Shown piece by piece: positions 53,491-63,966 of a stretch of DNA of 64,000 bases (position 1 is its first letter; each line of letters opens with the position of its first letter). A program made the translations under genes and the position numbers. Source of the stretch: Kalaharituber pfeilii (Eukaryota; Ascomycota; Pezizomycetes; Pezizales; Pezizaceae); NCBI GenBank assembly GCA_015179045.1, contig WHUZ01000041.1, positions 471,358 to 535,357 of the forward strand, given 5' to 3'. The notes below the pieces were generated by a model. That model was given only the letters and a program-made list of their open reading frames with translations, did not search any database and was not told the origin of the DNA.

Positions 53491-53996
53491 GCGCTGGAGG
53501 AGAAAAGAAAGGGGTTATATGGGGGGGGCACAGTGATGGATTGGACAAGGAGGGCCGCAACGGCGTTCACGAGATTGAGAACGGGAAAGGGGATGGGGAA
53601 GGAGTGGGAAGTCAGGATTGGGAAAGCGATGGAGGGGAGTGTATCTGGATGTGGAGAGAAGCAAACGGCGGACCACCTGGCGTTCAGGTGTGAGGAGGTA
53701 GAATACTTGCAAGGATGGGGAAGGTGGGAGGACAATGACCACAAGAAATGGACGGTAGAGCAGGAGAACGGGGAGGGAACGAATTTTCCGTTTGTGTGAA
53801 GCTGGCGGTGGAAGAAAGTTGTAGCCATTTTTATTGCCTCGTGGAGGTGGGGCGGGGAGGGGTCGGGTTTTCGTTTGTAGGGATGGTGGTGGAAGAGCTA
53901 GGTAGATAAGCCTGCCTCCGGGCTTCGAGGGTTTAGACCCAGGGGCCCTGCCATCGCGAATAGCTGCAAGCGGGGTCACGTGAAATAAAAAAAAAA
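53490..53996 (+). mobile_element. 5'-truncated LINE, tail B
   Basis: Closely related to the copy at 32423: AFTRLRTGKGMGKEWEVRIG and CGCGEKQTADHLAFRC, a 3'UTR, B tail and a short A-run. I could not define a clean TSD because the target is the repetitive GTCCTC(C/T)A array. Confidence 0.82.
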
Positions 53997-54059
53997 TCCT
54001 CTACTGCTGAGTTCGTGAACGCCCACTGGGTCCTCTAGTGAGTGGGCCTCCACTGAGTT

Positions 54060-54102
54060 CTTTTTTTTTTTTTTTATATATATATATCATTTATCTCTTA
54101 CT
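54060..54102 (-). mobile_element. Extremely short micro-retroposon (tail A end)
   Basis: T-run, AT dinucleotides, then ATCATTTATC, the reverse of the last ~12 nt of tail A. The TSD is CCACTGAGTT at 54050-54059 and CTACTGAGTT at 54103-54112 (one mismatch). It is the shortest member seen. Confidence 0.65.
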
Positions 54103-54269
54103 CTACTGAGTTTGCAAACACCTACTGAATCTGCTGAGTATTTGCCGTTGCGTAAAATAACCTATTTTCTACATGCACGATGAGGGCAATAAAATAACCT
54201 ATAGATTTTCTACATGCACGATGAGGGCAATTGCGATGTATTTGCCATAAGTCAAATTCAGTCCATTCT

Positions 54270-54360
54270 GCCACATCTCCCACCACCGAGGGAGGCCTGC
54301 CATACCTGTAAAGTTGAGCTCACTCTGCCACACCTTGCAGCATGAAAAGGGGTCTGTTGA
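54270..54360. repeat. Remote copies of the ~57-bp minisatellite
   Basis: CATACCTGTAAAGTTGAGCT and neighbouring bases match the 5.5-7.3 kb array. More diverged copies occur at 54.89-55.01 kb. Confidence 0.7.
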
Positions 54361-54451
54361 TAGGAGTATGTAGTACTTCTGAGGCCATCTACGTCTGCCA
54401 CACTTGTTGCATTATCAAAGCATACTATGTGATCTTCACTGTGTCTTGCTA

Positions 54452-54778
54452 CTAGACAGAAAAATAAGTATTTGGACAGGAGCTAATGCATATTATGTGC
54501 TATGCGGTATTTGGCGGAAACTAGCATATTTTCGTATGCTTGGCAGTAAAGAATAGGGTGTAAAAGTCCAAATTTATTATGTCAGCTGTCCAAATTTCAT
54601 CACGTCAGCTGTCCAAATACTTTCTTACATAATGAATTTGGACATCATATCACGAAATTGGGACTGTCTTATGGCTATCACCAGCCAAGCATACGAAAAT
54701 ATGCTAGTTTCTGCCGAATACTGCATGGCACATAAATATGCATTTATCTCCTGTCCAAATACTTATTTTTCTGTCTAG
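54452..54778. mobile_element. Tc1/mariner-like MITE, 327 bp
   Basis: Inverted termini of about 95 bp start CTAGACAGAAAAATAAGTAT at both ends, flanked by TA (54450-54451 and 54779-54780). There is no coding. The centre carries repeated TCAGCTGTCCAAAT. Confidence 0.9.
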
Positions 54779-54780
54779 TA

Positions 54781-54885
54781 CATTTCGTGCTATGGCCGCT
54801 CTATGGTTTCTTGGCATAGGTGCTATGTATTTCATGCTATGGCCGCTCCATGGTTTCTTAGCGTAGGTGCTATGCATTTTATCAT
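54781..54885. repeat. Two-copy ~51-bp direct repeat
   Basis: CGTGCTATGGCCGCTC...TTCTTGGCATAGGTGCTATG is followed by a close second copy. Confidence 0.8.
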
Positions 54886-55022
54886 TGAAAGGGACCCGCC
54901 ATACATATGAAATTGCACTCATCATGCCACTGTCGTACGGTCTAAGGGGCCCTACAGTACATGTCAGATTCAGCTCACATTCACACATCTCAGGATGTTG
55001 AAAGGGACCCGTCATATATATA

Positions 55023-56033
55023 TATATATATATTTTTTTTTTAATTTCATTACTTGCATGCCGCCCTATGGGCTATGGCGAGGTTTATATATTCAAAGAA
55101 TGTGTTATAACTAAACAAAAAGAAAAAAGGACCTATTACATATGGGGGAGGTGAGCTGAGCCTGCCTTATTTCCTTCCTCTAGGAGTAGTGGTGGTCTTG
55201 TGGTGTCTCCTCCTCTTTGTGGGCGAAGCCGCCACCGGGGAGGGTTCCTCCGATAGCAACTGGTAGTAGTTAGAGTCGAGGGGTTCTGGCTCCATCCCCG
55301 ATGGTTCCGTGTCCATGTAAGTCACGCGGCTGAACCTCATGGGCGGTGGTGGTGGTGACGGGATCGCCGGTGTGTCTATTGTTGTGATGGGGCTAAGCCC
55401 CAGTGGCTGAGTCGGTAGGTCTGCCAGGATCGAAAGTATATGCGTGATGGGGCTGAGCCCAAATGGCTGTGTTGGCGGTGGCGGTAGTGGCGGCGGTAGT
55501 GCCAGAAATTCTCCCTGCACCTTTAGGTTGGTGCCTTCTTGGAATTCGACGTAAAGGCGCGATCCTGCCTTCGGGAGGTTGTCGCTCCTGGTCCGGAATT
55601 TCCACAGTACGACTAGGACCGATCCCCAACCGATGCCTTGTCCTCTGGCTTGGAGCGAGTTCGTTAGGTCATCCCATTCCGGTATGAATTCATCCTCCCA
55701 GCCCTAGGGGGCCATTTATGTCTGTGGGATTCTTCCCATGTGTTTTTGCTGTGGGGGAGTTGACTTCTTTCTCAGTGGCATTTCAATGGCTGGTGATGAT
55801 ATTGGTGCTTGGCGCCGAAAATGTGGTGGCAACGGAGGTGGTGAGCTGAGGATTCCCTCGAAAGTTTCCCCTCGGGTGAAAACTGTATTTTTGGGTGTTT
55901 GGGGATAAAAGTTAGATCAACAACCTCAGCGCGCTGAGAGCTATCGATCTATATGATTTTCATTAGGGGGGACGTTGTGGTTGTGAAGTCGCTTCCAAAC
56001 ACTCGTCCTGAGGTGGTTGTTGTTGCTGTGTTG
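55023..56033 (-). mobile_element. Gag-only retroposon (tail A), 5'-complete, internally deleted
   Basis: Minus strand: the full 5'UTR (same start as 49.78 kb), a gag N-terminal part, proline-rich middle (GLSPITTIDT), then a jump to the terminal GRK-stop, so the conserved C-terminal domain is missing. The A tail and poly(A) follow. The TSD CCGTCATATATATA is at about 55009-55022 and 56034-56047. Confidence 0.83.
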
Positions 56034-56096
56034 CCGTCATATATATAAAATTGCACACATTATCCTTACAGCCTCCACATACCAAGCCACGACCAC

Positions 56097-56212
56097 TAGG
56101 AAGCCACGACTGCGGGCAAGCCACGACCGCCGGCAAGCCACGACCGCCGGCAAGCCATGAGTGCCGGCAAGCCAGGACCGCCGGCAAGCCATGACTGCCG
56201 GCAAGCTATCAT
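56097..56212. repeat. 17-bp minisatellite GCAAGCCACGACCGCCG
   Basis: About seven head-to-tail copies with minor changes (GACTGCGG, GAGTGCCG). Confidence 0.85.
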
Positions 56213-56329
56213 TTAGCGCTTACGAAACTACTGTTGCTCTGAACTGGCTATATCCGGTCGTAGCACAAGCTCGCCGGCGCGTGACAATTGCAGCTCATCT
56301 TGTGCCCTTGTGTCGGAACAGCCATGTGT

Positions 56330-57208
56330 ATCTAATGCTGAAATGGCTGCTGAGTTGGCAGCCAAAGTAGTAGCCGAAATTTTTTTTTTTTTTTTTTTTT
56401 ATTTCATTACTCGCATGCCGCCCTAAGGGCTATGGCGAGGTATAAATAAACTAGTTAATTACAGGTATAACGAATAAAATAAATGCTAATAATCACTCCT
56501 GCCCTGCCCATTCCAGTATCTCCCCAATGTTCATATCCTTGTCTGGTTGTCTTAATCCTCCCGCTCCGTCTTTCATCTTTCCCTTCCATGTCTGACATTC
56601 GTTGGTTATGTGGGCTAGGTTCTTGGGTGCTCTCCCACACCATCGGTATTCCGGGGAGTCCGTCTTTCCAATGGTGTGCCTCTATTCTTTGAGTCCCTTG
56701 TTCCCTAGGATACTGGCCAGAGTTGCGATTCTCCTGCAGTTGTTTATTCCTTGAAGGGGTCAGTAGGATATACAGAGGCAGTCCCTTTCGTCGGCTTGGA
56801 GGTTTTTGGCTTCCTGTCTGATGCCTGCTTCTGTAGCAATGTCCTCTTCGTACTGTAATGCCGTGCCTATCTTAGCTGCCGTGTCAGCCTTGGTGTTGCC
56901 TTCTATAGCAGCCGAAATAGTAGCTGAAATGGCAGCTGAAATAGCAGCCGAAATGGAAGCTGAAATGGCTATCAAAATGCATGCTGAAAAGGCAGCTGAA
57001 ATGGCAGCTGAAATGGCTACCGAAATGCATGCTGAGAAGGCTGCTGAAATGGCCACTAAAATGGCTGCTGAAATGGTGGCCAAAGTGACTGCCGAAATAG
57101 CTACCAAAATACGTGCTGAAATGGCTGCCGAAATGGCTACCGAAATGCGTGCTGAAAAGGCTGGTAAAATGGCTGCCCAGATGGCTACTAGAATAGCTAC
57201 CGAGATGG
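56330..57208 (+). repeat. Coding-type (A-E-M) repeat, interrupted
   Basis: Repeats of GCTGAAATGGCAGC and GCTACCGAAATG (12-bp and 36-bp periods) keep one frame open: AEMAAEIAAEMEAEMAIKMH and so on. A LINE splits them at 56381-56905, a solo LTR at 57209, and they resume at 57964-58030 (EMAVKVATEIATGIVEG). The predicted peptide is a long Ala/Glu/Met helix. No convincing start codon or partner domain is present. Confidence 0.65.
56381..56905 (-). mobile_element. 5'-truncated LINE (tail A)
   Basis: Minus strand: the RNase H end (EGNTKADTAAKIGTALQYEE), the region homologous to the LINE at 25105, a degraded zinc-motif region, 3'UTR, A tail and poly(A). The TSD TAG(T/C)AGCCGAAAT is at 56368-56380 and 56906-56918. 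Confidence 0.88.
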
Positions 57209-57958
57209 TGTCATAAACGGGTCTGGGTCGGGTCGGCGGGTCAGGATTTCGGGGTCTTAGGGGGTCCAAGGTACAGGATCCGGGTACGGGGCCGGCGGCA
57301 GGCACCGGGGCGATTTCACAGCGGAGGCAGAGGCAGAGGCGGTCGGAGCTATGTGATGCCGAGAGGTAGATGTATTGAAAAGCTAAATACACACCTTGGG
57401 TAGAATACAAGGTAGTGTGTGGAGAAGCAAGAGGGAGGAGGGCGGAGGGCCTCTTTTATAGAAAGCCCTTGGTGGCAAATCCAAGCAAAGAAACAAACGA
57501 GCAAACAAACGAGTAAACAAACAAACGAAGTACATGGAAAACCAAGGAAATGACTGGAAGTACATGGAAGGCCAAGGAAATGACTGGGAGCGGGTAGAAG
57601 CATCAGGAATATTCGGGAATGAGTACAGTGATACCTATTGCTGGTGGATTCCGAGGTCTTCCAGCAGCTTTCCGGCAGGTTTGACGTCTTTTCGTGCAGG
57701 TTCTGGGGATCCGAGTTCTTCTACCAGATTCTGGCACATTCTTCTAGTTCGGGTTTGTAAGCGATGACTAGAATGCTGGCAGCTATGTTACTCCTGTGAG
57801 CTTACAGATGTAGGGACATAGATGGAAATGCTAGAAGCAGTATACCAAGTTACGAGGAGGTCAGAGTCAGCTGCACGTATGCAAATACTGGCATATAGTA
57901 TGTTAATTGCCAGTATAGGACCAGAGCTGGAGGGTCTTGGGTGAGGGGTCCGATTACA
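57209..57958 (+). mobile_element. Solo LTR, 750 bp
   Basis: TGTCATAAACGG...CCGATTACA with near-matching 5-bp flanks GATGG and GATAG. Removing it reconnects the A-E-M repeat. It contains an AAACAAACGAG-type low-complexity patch (57480-57530) and two near-identical ~30-bp repeats (57530-57590). Confidence 0.7.
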
Positions 57959-58210
57959 GATAGCTAGTGAAATGGCTGTTAAAGTAGCTACCGAAATAGC
58001 TACTGGAATAGTGGAAGGCCTGACCCAACAGCATGAGATGAATATATGCTGCTATTGCACTCCGAAGATGCGTTACTATTGCACTGCGAAAGTATGGTGC
58101 CATTGCACTGCTACCATTGTGCTGCTGCAAAAGTATACTGCGAATGTATGCTGCTATTACACTCCGAAAGATGTACTGCCATTGTACTGGGAAGATGTAC
58201 AGCCATTGCA

Positions 58211-58921
58211 TGTTACGGGCGTGAGGAGCTAGGCTCCGGTAGGCATAGGAAAGTACTGGATGTTACGGCTACAGAGGAGAGTTTTTTTTTTATATCAGTA
58301 CTTGCATACCGCCCAATGGGCTATGGCGAGGTATTAATTAAAGAAAGAAAAAAGGGCAACAGCAACTAACTACATGTGGTTCCTGCGATACTCGTACATG
58401 GTGCAGTATAACGGCAGATGTGGTCTGGGGCCCATGGATGACGGCAATCTACAGAACGCAGGCAGGAGATGGCAAGCGGCAGTTTAGCAGTTCGCGGCAG
58501 TAAGGCGGTTCAACGGTTCATAGCGGTACAGCAGTTCAGCGGATCAGTACAGCAGGTAACCACTCTACTTAGTAGAAACTAAATATAAGAGGTTGCGTAA
58601 AGAGAAAAAGGAAAGGAGCACACATAGCCATGAACACCACTTATATACACTTTCGAGACTGCAATATGCACTCAGGTCACATCCCTTTTACCCATATATA
58701 TTGTACCGACATCCTAAAATGCTTGGCAGAGGTCATCTTTTGGTGTGAAGCTATCATCCTGAAATGCTTGTTAGAGGTCATCTTTTAGCGTGAAGCTATC
58801 ATCCTGAAATGCTTGTCAGAGGTCATCTTTTAGCGGGAGGCTATCATCCTGAAATGCTTGTCAGAGGTCATCTTTTAGCGTGAAGCTATTTACCCGGCTT
58901 GCTATACAATATCCCATTACA
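58211..58921 (-). repeat. Chromovirus 3' LTR with a retroposon inside
   Basis: Begins TGTTACGGGCGTGAGGAGCT and ends CCCATTACA on the plus strand. It contains a gag-only/tail-A fragment (58282 to about 58415) and four 45-bp repeats (ATCCTGAAATGCTTGTCAGA, 58705-58890). Confidence 0.82.
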
Positions 58922-58970
58922 CTATTCCCCTCTTAGGCCGAGCTCCTGCGAGGCTCAGTTGTTACTGCTA

Positions 58971-60478
58971 CTATGATCCAGGTTTGTCTAGGTATTGCTG
59001 ATGGAACTTGTGAACAGCATCGAGGTGGCTCATTCCCTTTGTATGTTGCCAGTTAGGCTGCTCATAACCTAGCCATTTAACAAGATACTGGAGTTGTCTG
59101 TGATATATCCTTGAGTCCAGGATCTCTTTAATATAGTAATATTCCTCTTCATCAACAATAATTGGTGGAGGTGCAGAAATGTGTTGCTCAGGGTATGGAT
59201 TACTAGCTGCAAGATCTAGTAAGGAAACATGAAAGACATTGTGGACTTGCATAGTCGTAGGAAGCTCAATTCGGTAGGTATATGGAGAGATTTTCTGCAG
59301 AATTTTGAACAGTCTAAGGCGGCGGTGGTCTAATTTTCGAGAGGGACGTCGAGTAGTAATATTCTTCGCATTTAGCCACACTATGTCCCCTGGCTGGAAG
59401 TCTGGAGCAGGAAGGCAGTGTACATCGGCATTTTCCTGGTATCTGTGTTGGGTCCTACGCATTGCAGCTTGTAAGTGGTTAACAGTTGCTTTAAGAGCTT
59501 CGGCATGACTAGATGCAGTTTGTACATCTTTATCTCGATGTGGTCCTTTGGCTAGTTGAAGTTCTTCAGTCCAGTATGGGTCAAATGGATAATTGGCAAA
59601 GAATGGGGAGTTTCCGATGCATTATTATTAGCTGCAAACTCAGCGAGAGGTAGCCACTCTGCCCAATCGTCCTAAAGGTAGTTCACAAAGGCTACAAGGT
59701 ACTGTTCTATAACTGCATTGACTCATTCTGTTTGGCCGTCAGTTTCAGGGTGGTATGCAGTAGAAAGCTTAAGTTTGACTCCCCATCAAGATGTCAGTGT
59801 ATTCTAAAAGAGTGAGGTGAATTGTGTACTATGTGTTACGGATTGCAACCGACCATTTGCAAACCATTGCACCAAAAGGTAGAACTACCGGTACCACTCG
59901 GTAGTGTGGTCGGTATATATAGGAGTATCCGTATAGGCCAGTCGGTGACTCGCTTACGTTTGCGTACGTGGTCAAGGATCTTGGCTCCCTTAGATGTCTA
60001 CACGTACTAGTAATCAGCTTCCCTCTGCTGCCATGGCATGCCAAGCCGTGACACTATAGTCGCTGATGATTGTCTTGGGTAATCCATGGATTTTTGCCAC
60101 ATACGTCACGTATAGTTTAGTAAGTTCTTCTGCAGTACCAGTATCTCAACAGGGTATTAAGTGCCACATTTTCGTTAATCAGTCCACCATAACAAGTATT
60201 ACATTACTCCCCTCAGACCAGGGTAGACCCACAACAAAATCAAGAGATATATCTTGCCAGGGCTTCTCAGGGACTGGAAGAGGCTTCTGTATTCCGAATG
60301 GAGCATGCCTACCAGTACGAGATCTTTGGCAGATATGGCAGTTTCTGACAAAGCGATCAACATCTCGATACATTCTTGGCCAGTAGTATGTTCTTGATAA
60401 GAGTTCAAGTGTCTTCAACTGTCCTGGATGACTTGCAGCTAGAGTCTCATGGTGATTCTGCATAAGTCGAAGCTTCAA
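58971..60478 (-). pseudogene. Chromovirus integrase and chromodomain
   Basis: HHCC zinc finger (HHETLAASHPG, CHICQRSRTG) and DDE start (PWQDISLDFVVGLPWSEG) at 60478-60179. A solo LTR splits it at 59834. The C-terminal part (FQPGDIVWLNAKNITTRRPS, HNVFHVSLLD) and a chromodomain (YYYIKEILDSRIYHRQLQYL with VKWLGYE) lie at 59462-58971. Multiple stops and frame changes occur. Confidence 0.85.
59834..60053 (+). mobile_element. Solo LTR inside the integrase, 220 bp
   Basis: TGTTACGGATTGCAACC...GCCGTGACA with flanks CTATG and CTATA. Size and ends resemble the short-LTR family, but the interior differs. Confidence 0.75.
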
Positions 60479-60514
60479 TAGGTTGTAATTTGGTATATAA
60501 ATTCGTCCACGATA

Positions 60515-61375
60515 CTAAAGTTGGGCATCCTTATCTTCGCATTCTGTAAGTGTTAGTAATTTAGATTGCTTTTTACTCTTACGCAGTGTATCTAAAACTT
60601 GATTGGGAATCTTGTCTTGTATATAAGCTTCCTCTATAAGTTCTTCAAGTGTTGTATCTGCTGTAACTTTCAACGCATTCAGGGTAACCTGTACACTTGA
60701 TACAATATTGTGAGGTTTTAGGACAATTTGATTCTGGTGAGCTCGTCTTTCATCCCCCTCCTGAGGGAGGTCTTCTAACCGTCTTGTTAATGTATCTGGT
60801 TTCCCTCCAAGTTTGCCAGGGCGGTATGTAATTTTGAAGTTAAATCGAGACAGAAATTCACTCCAGTAAGCTTGTCGGCAGTTGAGTAGCTTAGTTGATA
60901 TAAAGTATTCAAGGTTGCGATGGTCAGATAGAACTTGAATAGGATGTAGTGAGGAGCAAACAATTGCCATCAATTCCTTATCATAGATCTCCTAGTTGCA
61001 TTCTGCTGGTGTGTGCTTTTTAGAGAAGAATACTACAGGATATAAGATCCCTTCATCATCACATTAGCTCATGACACTAGTAGAAACATAATCAACAGCA
61101 TCTGTTTCAACGATTATTAGTTTCTCAGAGTCAAAGTGGCTAAGTATTGGTACTGAGGTAAAAGCCTTTTTCAGGTATTCGAATACATCATTGCATACAG
61201 TATCCCATATAAAAGGAGTATCCTTCCGTGTAAGTTTGACCATAGGAGATATAATGCGAGAGTAGTCTTTGATAAAACGGCAGTAAAAGTTAGTAAATTC
61301 TAGAAAGGTGCGAACATCGTGAAGATTCCTTGGGGCTTCCCATTCCAGAATACAATTGACCTTAGCTGGATCCAT
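60515..61375 (-). pseudogene. Chromovirus RT C-terminus and RNase H
   Basis: LEFTNFYCRFIKDYSRIISP and VPILSHFDSEKLIIVETDA at 61375-61064; RNase H part ([37 protein letters not shown]) at 60973-60515. Two stops lie between. Confidence 0.85.
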
Positions 61376-61449
61376 TCAAATTCCTTCATAAGAAATGACC
61401 ATACCCAGATACTTAACAGAGGTTTTGTGAAATTCGCATTTCTCAGGTT

Positions 61450-62193
61450 TCAGATGAAGACCAGCTTCTTTAAGACTTCAAGGATACATCGAACATGGAT
61501 CTTATACTCCCAAATAGTATCGCTATAAATCAAAATATCATTAAGGTAGGCAGTGCAGAATGCATCGAGAAATGGCCGTAAAACCTCATTAATGAACTTC
61601 TGAAAATCGGCAAGAGCATTTGTAAGACCAAAGTGCATAACTAGAGATTCATACAGGCCATATCTTGTTCAGAAGGCCGTTTTCCACTCCTCATCCTCAG
61701 GCATTCGAATCAGATTGTATACTCCACGAATATCTAATGTAGTATAGTATCTGGCCTTTGATAGTTGCATTAGTGTCTCACAGATGAGAGGAAGAGAATA
61801 TCTGTTCTTAATTGTTCCTTCATTGAGTCCACGATAATCAACACAGAGATGAAGTGTACCATCTTTCTTTTTGACAAATAGGATAGGAGCACCAGCAGGA
61901 GAGGATGATGCACAGATAAAGCCTTTTGAAAGATTGTCTTCTAGCCAACGGCGGAGTTCTTCCAGTTCGAACTTGGAGAGAGAGTAGAGAGGTCCAAAAG
62001 GAGGTTGAAACCTATCCTTCAATGAGATCTTATAGTCATAAGGGCGGTGTAGAGGTAGGACCTTAGCAATAGCTTCAGTGAATAGTGGTAGGAACTTATA
62101 ATACTCCTTAGGAACTAGCTCTTTGATCTTGGTTAGTTCATCTTTTTCCTCCGCTGGTAGTGCTAATGCTTGATTAATCTCATAGAGGGACAA
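61450..62193 (-). pseudogene. Chromovirus reverse transcriptase core
   Basis: [26 protein letters not shown] and [20 protein letters not shown] lead to [20 protein letters not shown] and the YLNDILIYS active-site block, in which the usual YLDDIL second residue is Asn. A TGA lies between AF and TRYGLYESL (CGA to TGA). Confidence 0.85.
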
Positions 62194-62202
62194 CTTGAAG
62201 CA

Positions 62203-62829
62203 TTAGTCGGAGTTGGTACACTTCCGAGTTAGCTGGCGAAAGGAAATAGCAGAGATCATCACAGGTTCAGAGTTCAAAGAACTCCTACTAGTAGCTTCTG
62301 GAGTACTGGTAGTATCTGGAGGACGCTCTGGTGGGTCGATAGTAATGCCTTTTGTGGTAGCAGCCATGTAAGTGCAATGGTGTAAACAAAAATCAGAGTC
62401 AAAGATAATAGTATTTGTAGCAAAGCGGATTGTAACATCATGTCTTCTAAGCCAGGGTATTCCAAGTATGACAGGGTAGTGTCCAAGATGAGTAACAAAT
62501 ATAGGAATTTCCTTAGAGTGCTTATCAATAGTTATCTTTACCTTAGTCAAGTACTTGATATCACCAGATTGTATAGGTCTTCCATCGATAACTTCAATTG
62601 TGCGAGGGGTCTTCAGGGGGTATAGTAGTAAGTTGTGATAGCATGCAAATTCCTCCTCAATGAATGCATATCCAGTTGCTCTGCAGTCAATCAGTGCATG
62701 AGTTTGGATGATTGGGTAACAAGAGTCAATTAATGAGCATGTAACTATCAAATAATTCCTATTTATCAATTCTTCGTCCACAACAGATAATTTATTAATA
62801 GAGAAAGCAGACAACTTGAAACAAGACAT
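62203..62829 (-). pseudogene. Chromovirus aspartic protease region
   Basis: HALIDCRATGYAFIEEEFA is a retroviral-type protease with the catalytic D-S/T-G changed to D-C-R, then VTHLGHYPVILGIPWLRRHD. The altered triad would be inactive. Confidence 0.8.
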
Positions 62830-62879
62830 AAGAGAAATAGAATGTCCCTTGACAGAGCTATCAAGCTGAGAAGGGACAG

Positions 62880-63801
62880 CTAGTTTAAAGCCGGTTTGGT
62901 AGCAGAGGCTGGCAGTGACTCAGGTACCTTATCGGTAGAGAAAATAGTGGCCTCAGCTGTCCGAAGAGGGCGGCGGGCGACAGGACAAGTATTAGCCATA
63001 TGGCCTACACCTCCACAGTATAGACACCGACCCTCAGCTATCCGTCGGGCCCTTTCTTCCACAGTCAACCTTCAGCGACCTGTAGAGAGATCCATTGGCC
63101 CAGCGTGGGTTCCAATAGCTGTAGTAATACCAGTGGGAGGAGTAGGGTTGATGAGAGGAGCATTGGAAGTAGCCTAAGGGGCTTTGGCTTGAACCATGGG
63201 GGTAGAACGAGAAGTGCCAATTTGGGGCTGACAAGTGAGTTGAGTAGCTCGTCACTTACTGTTTAAGTGCTGAAGGAGGGCGACAAAGGCAGTAAATTTC
63301 TCAGGTTCTTCGACAGTAATAAGGTCATTAAGCATTGCTTGTGAGAGGCCTTGACGGAGTTGTGATAGCTTTGCTGCCTCATTCCAGTCCAGGTCAGCAG
63401 TATACCATTGGAACTCTGCGAAGTAGGAGGAGAACTCTTTATTTGCTTGTCAGAGATTGAGAATCTTCTGTTCTGCAGTCCTGTGGCGATCAGGGTCTCC
63501 AAAGGCAGTCTTTAGGATAGTAATTAAAGCAGCAAGGTCAGTAAGATTAATACAGTTATCTAGGACAAAGGGGGCCACTTGTTCCAATGCCATTCCTTTT
63601 AATAATGAGACAGCATATCGTAAGCGAGCTTGTTCATCGGTATAGGTGCTGGCTTTTAGGCGCAGTTGAAGGAGGAATGGTCTTAACTGCTCTTGGAACC
63701 TATCAAACTTGTCAGAGTCAGGGGTCTTTTAGGTAGTAGTAGGAATAGCAGGGGCGGTATTCCGAGCTAGGGCAGATTGTATTGTACGAGATTCTTTGAG
63801 G
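62880..63801 (-). pseudogene. Chromovirus gag, truncated by telomere
   Basis: The Gag helical domain (FQEQLRPFLLQLRLKASTYT, RYAVSLLKGMALEQVAPFVL, LRQGLSQAMLNDLITVEEPE) ends with a CCHC knuckle [14 protein letters not shown]. At least six in-frame stops occur, several of them CGA to TGA. The frame runs to the last base before the telomere repeats (ESRTIQSALARN). Confidence 0.85.
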
Positions 63802-63849
63802 TTAGGGTTAGGGTTAGGGTTAGGGTTAGGGTTAGGGTTAGGGTTAGGG

Positions 63850-63921
<72 letters not shown>

Positions 63922-63923
63922 GG

Positions 63924-63964
<41 letters not shown>

Positions 63965-63966
63965 GG
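63802..63966 (+). repeat. Telomere repeat array (TTAGGG)n
   Basis: About 27 TTAGGG units with at least three TTTAGGG variants. The G-rich strand runs 5' to 3' toward the window end, as at a right chromosome end. Confidence 0.97.

Larger units (their letters stand above)
58211..63801 (-). mobile_element. Ty3 chromovirus, 5' end lost to the telomere
   Basis: Minus-strand element with a 3' LTR at 58211-58921, purine tract AAGAGGGG beside it, then pol and gag in the Ty3 order (gag, protease, RT, RNase H, integrase with chromodomain). At 63801 the gag frame stops abruptly against TTAGGG repeats, so the 5' LTR, primer site and gag start are missing. Many in-frame stops show it is dead. Confidence 0.9.
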
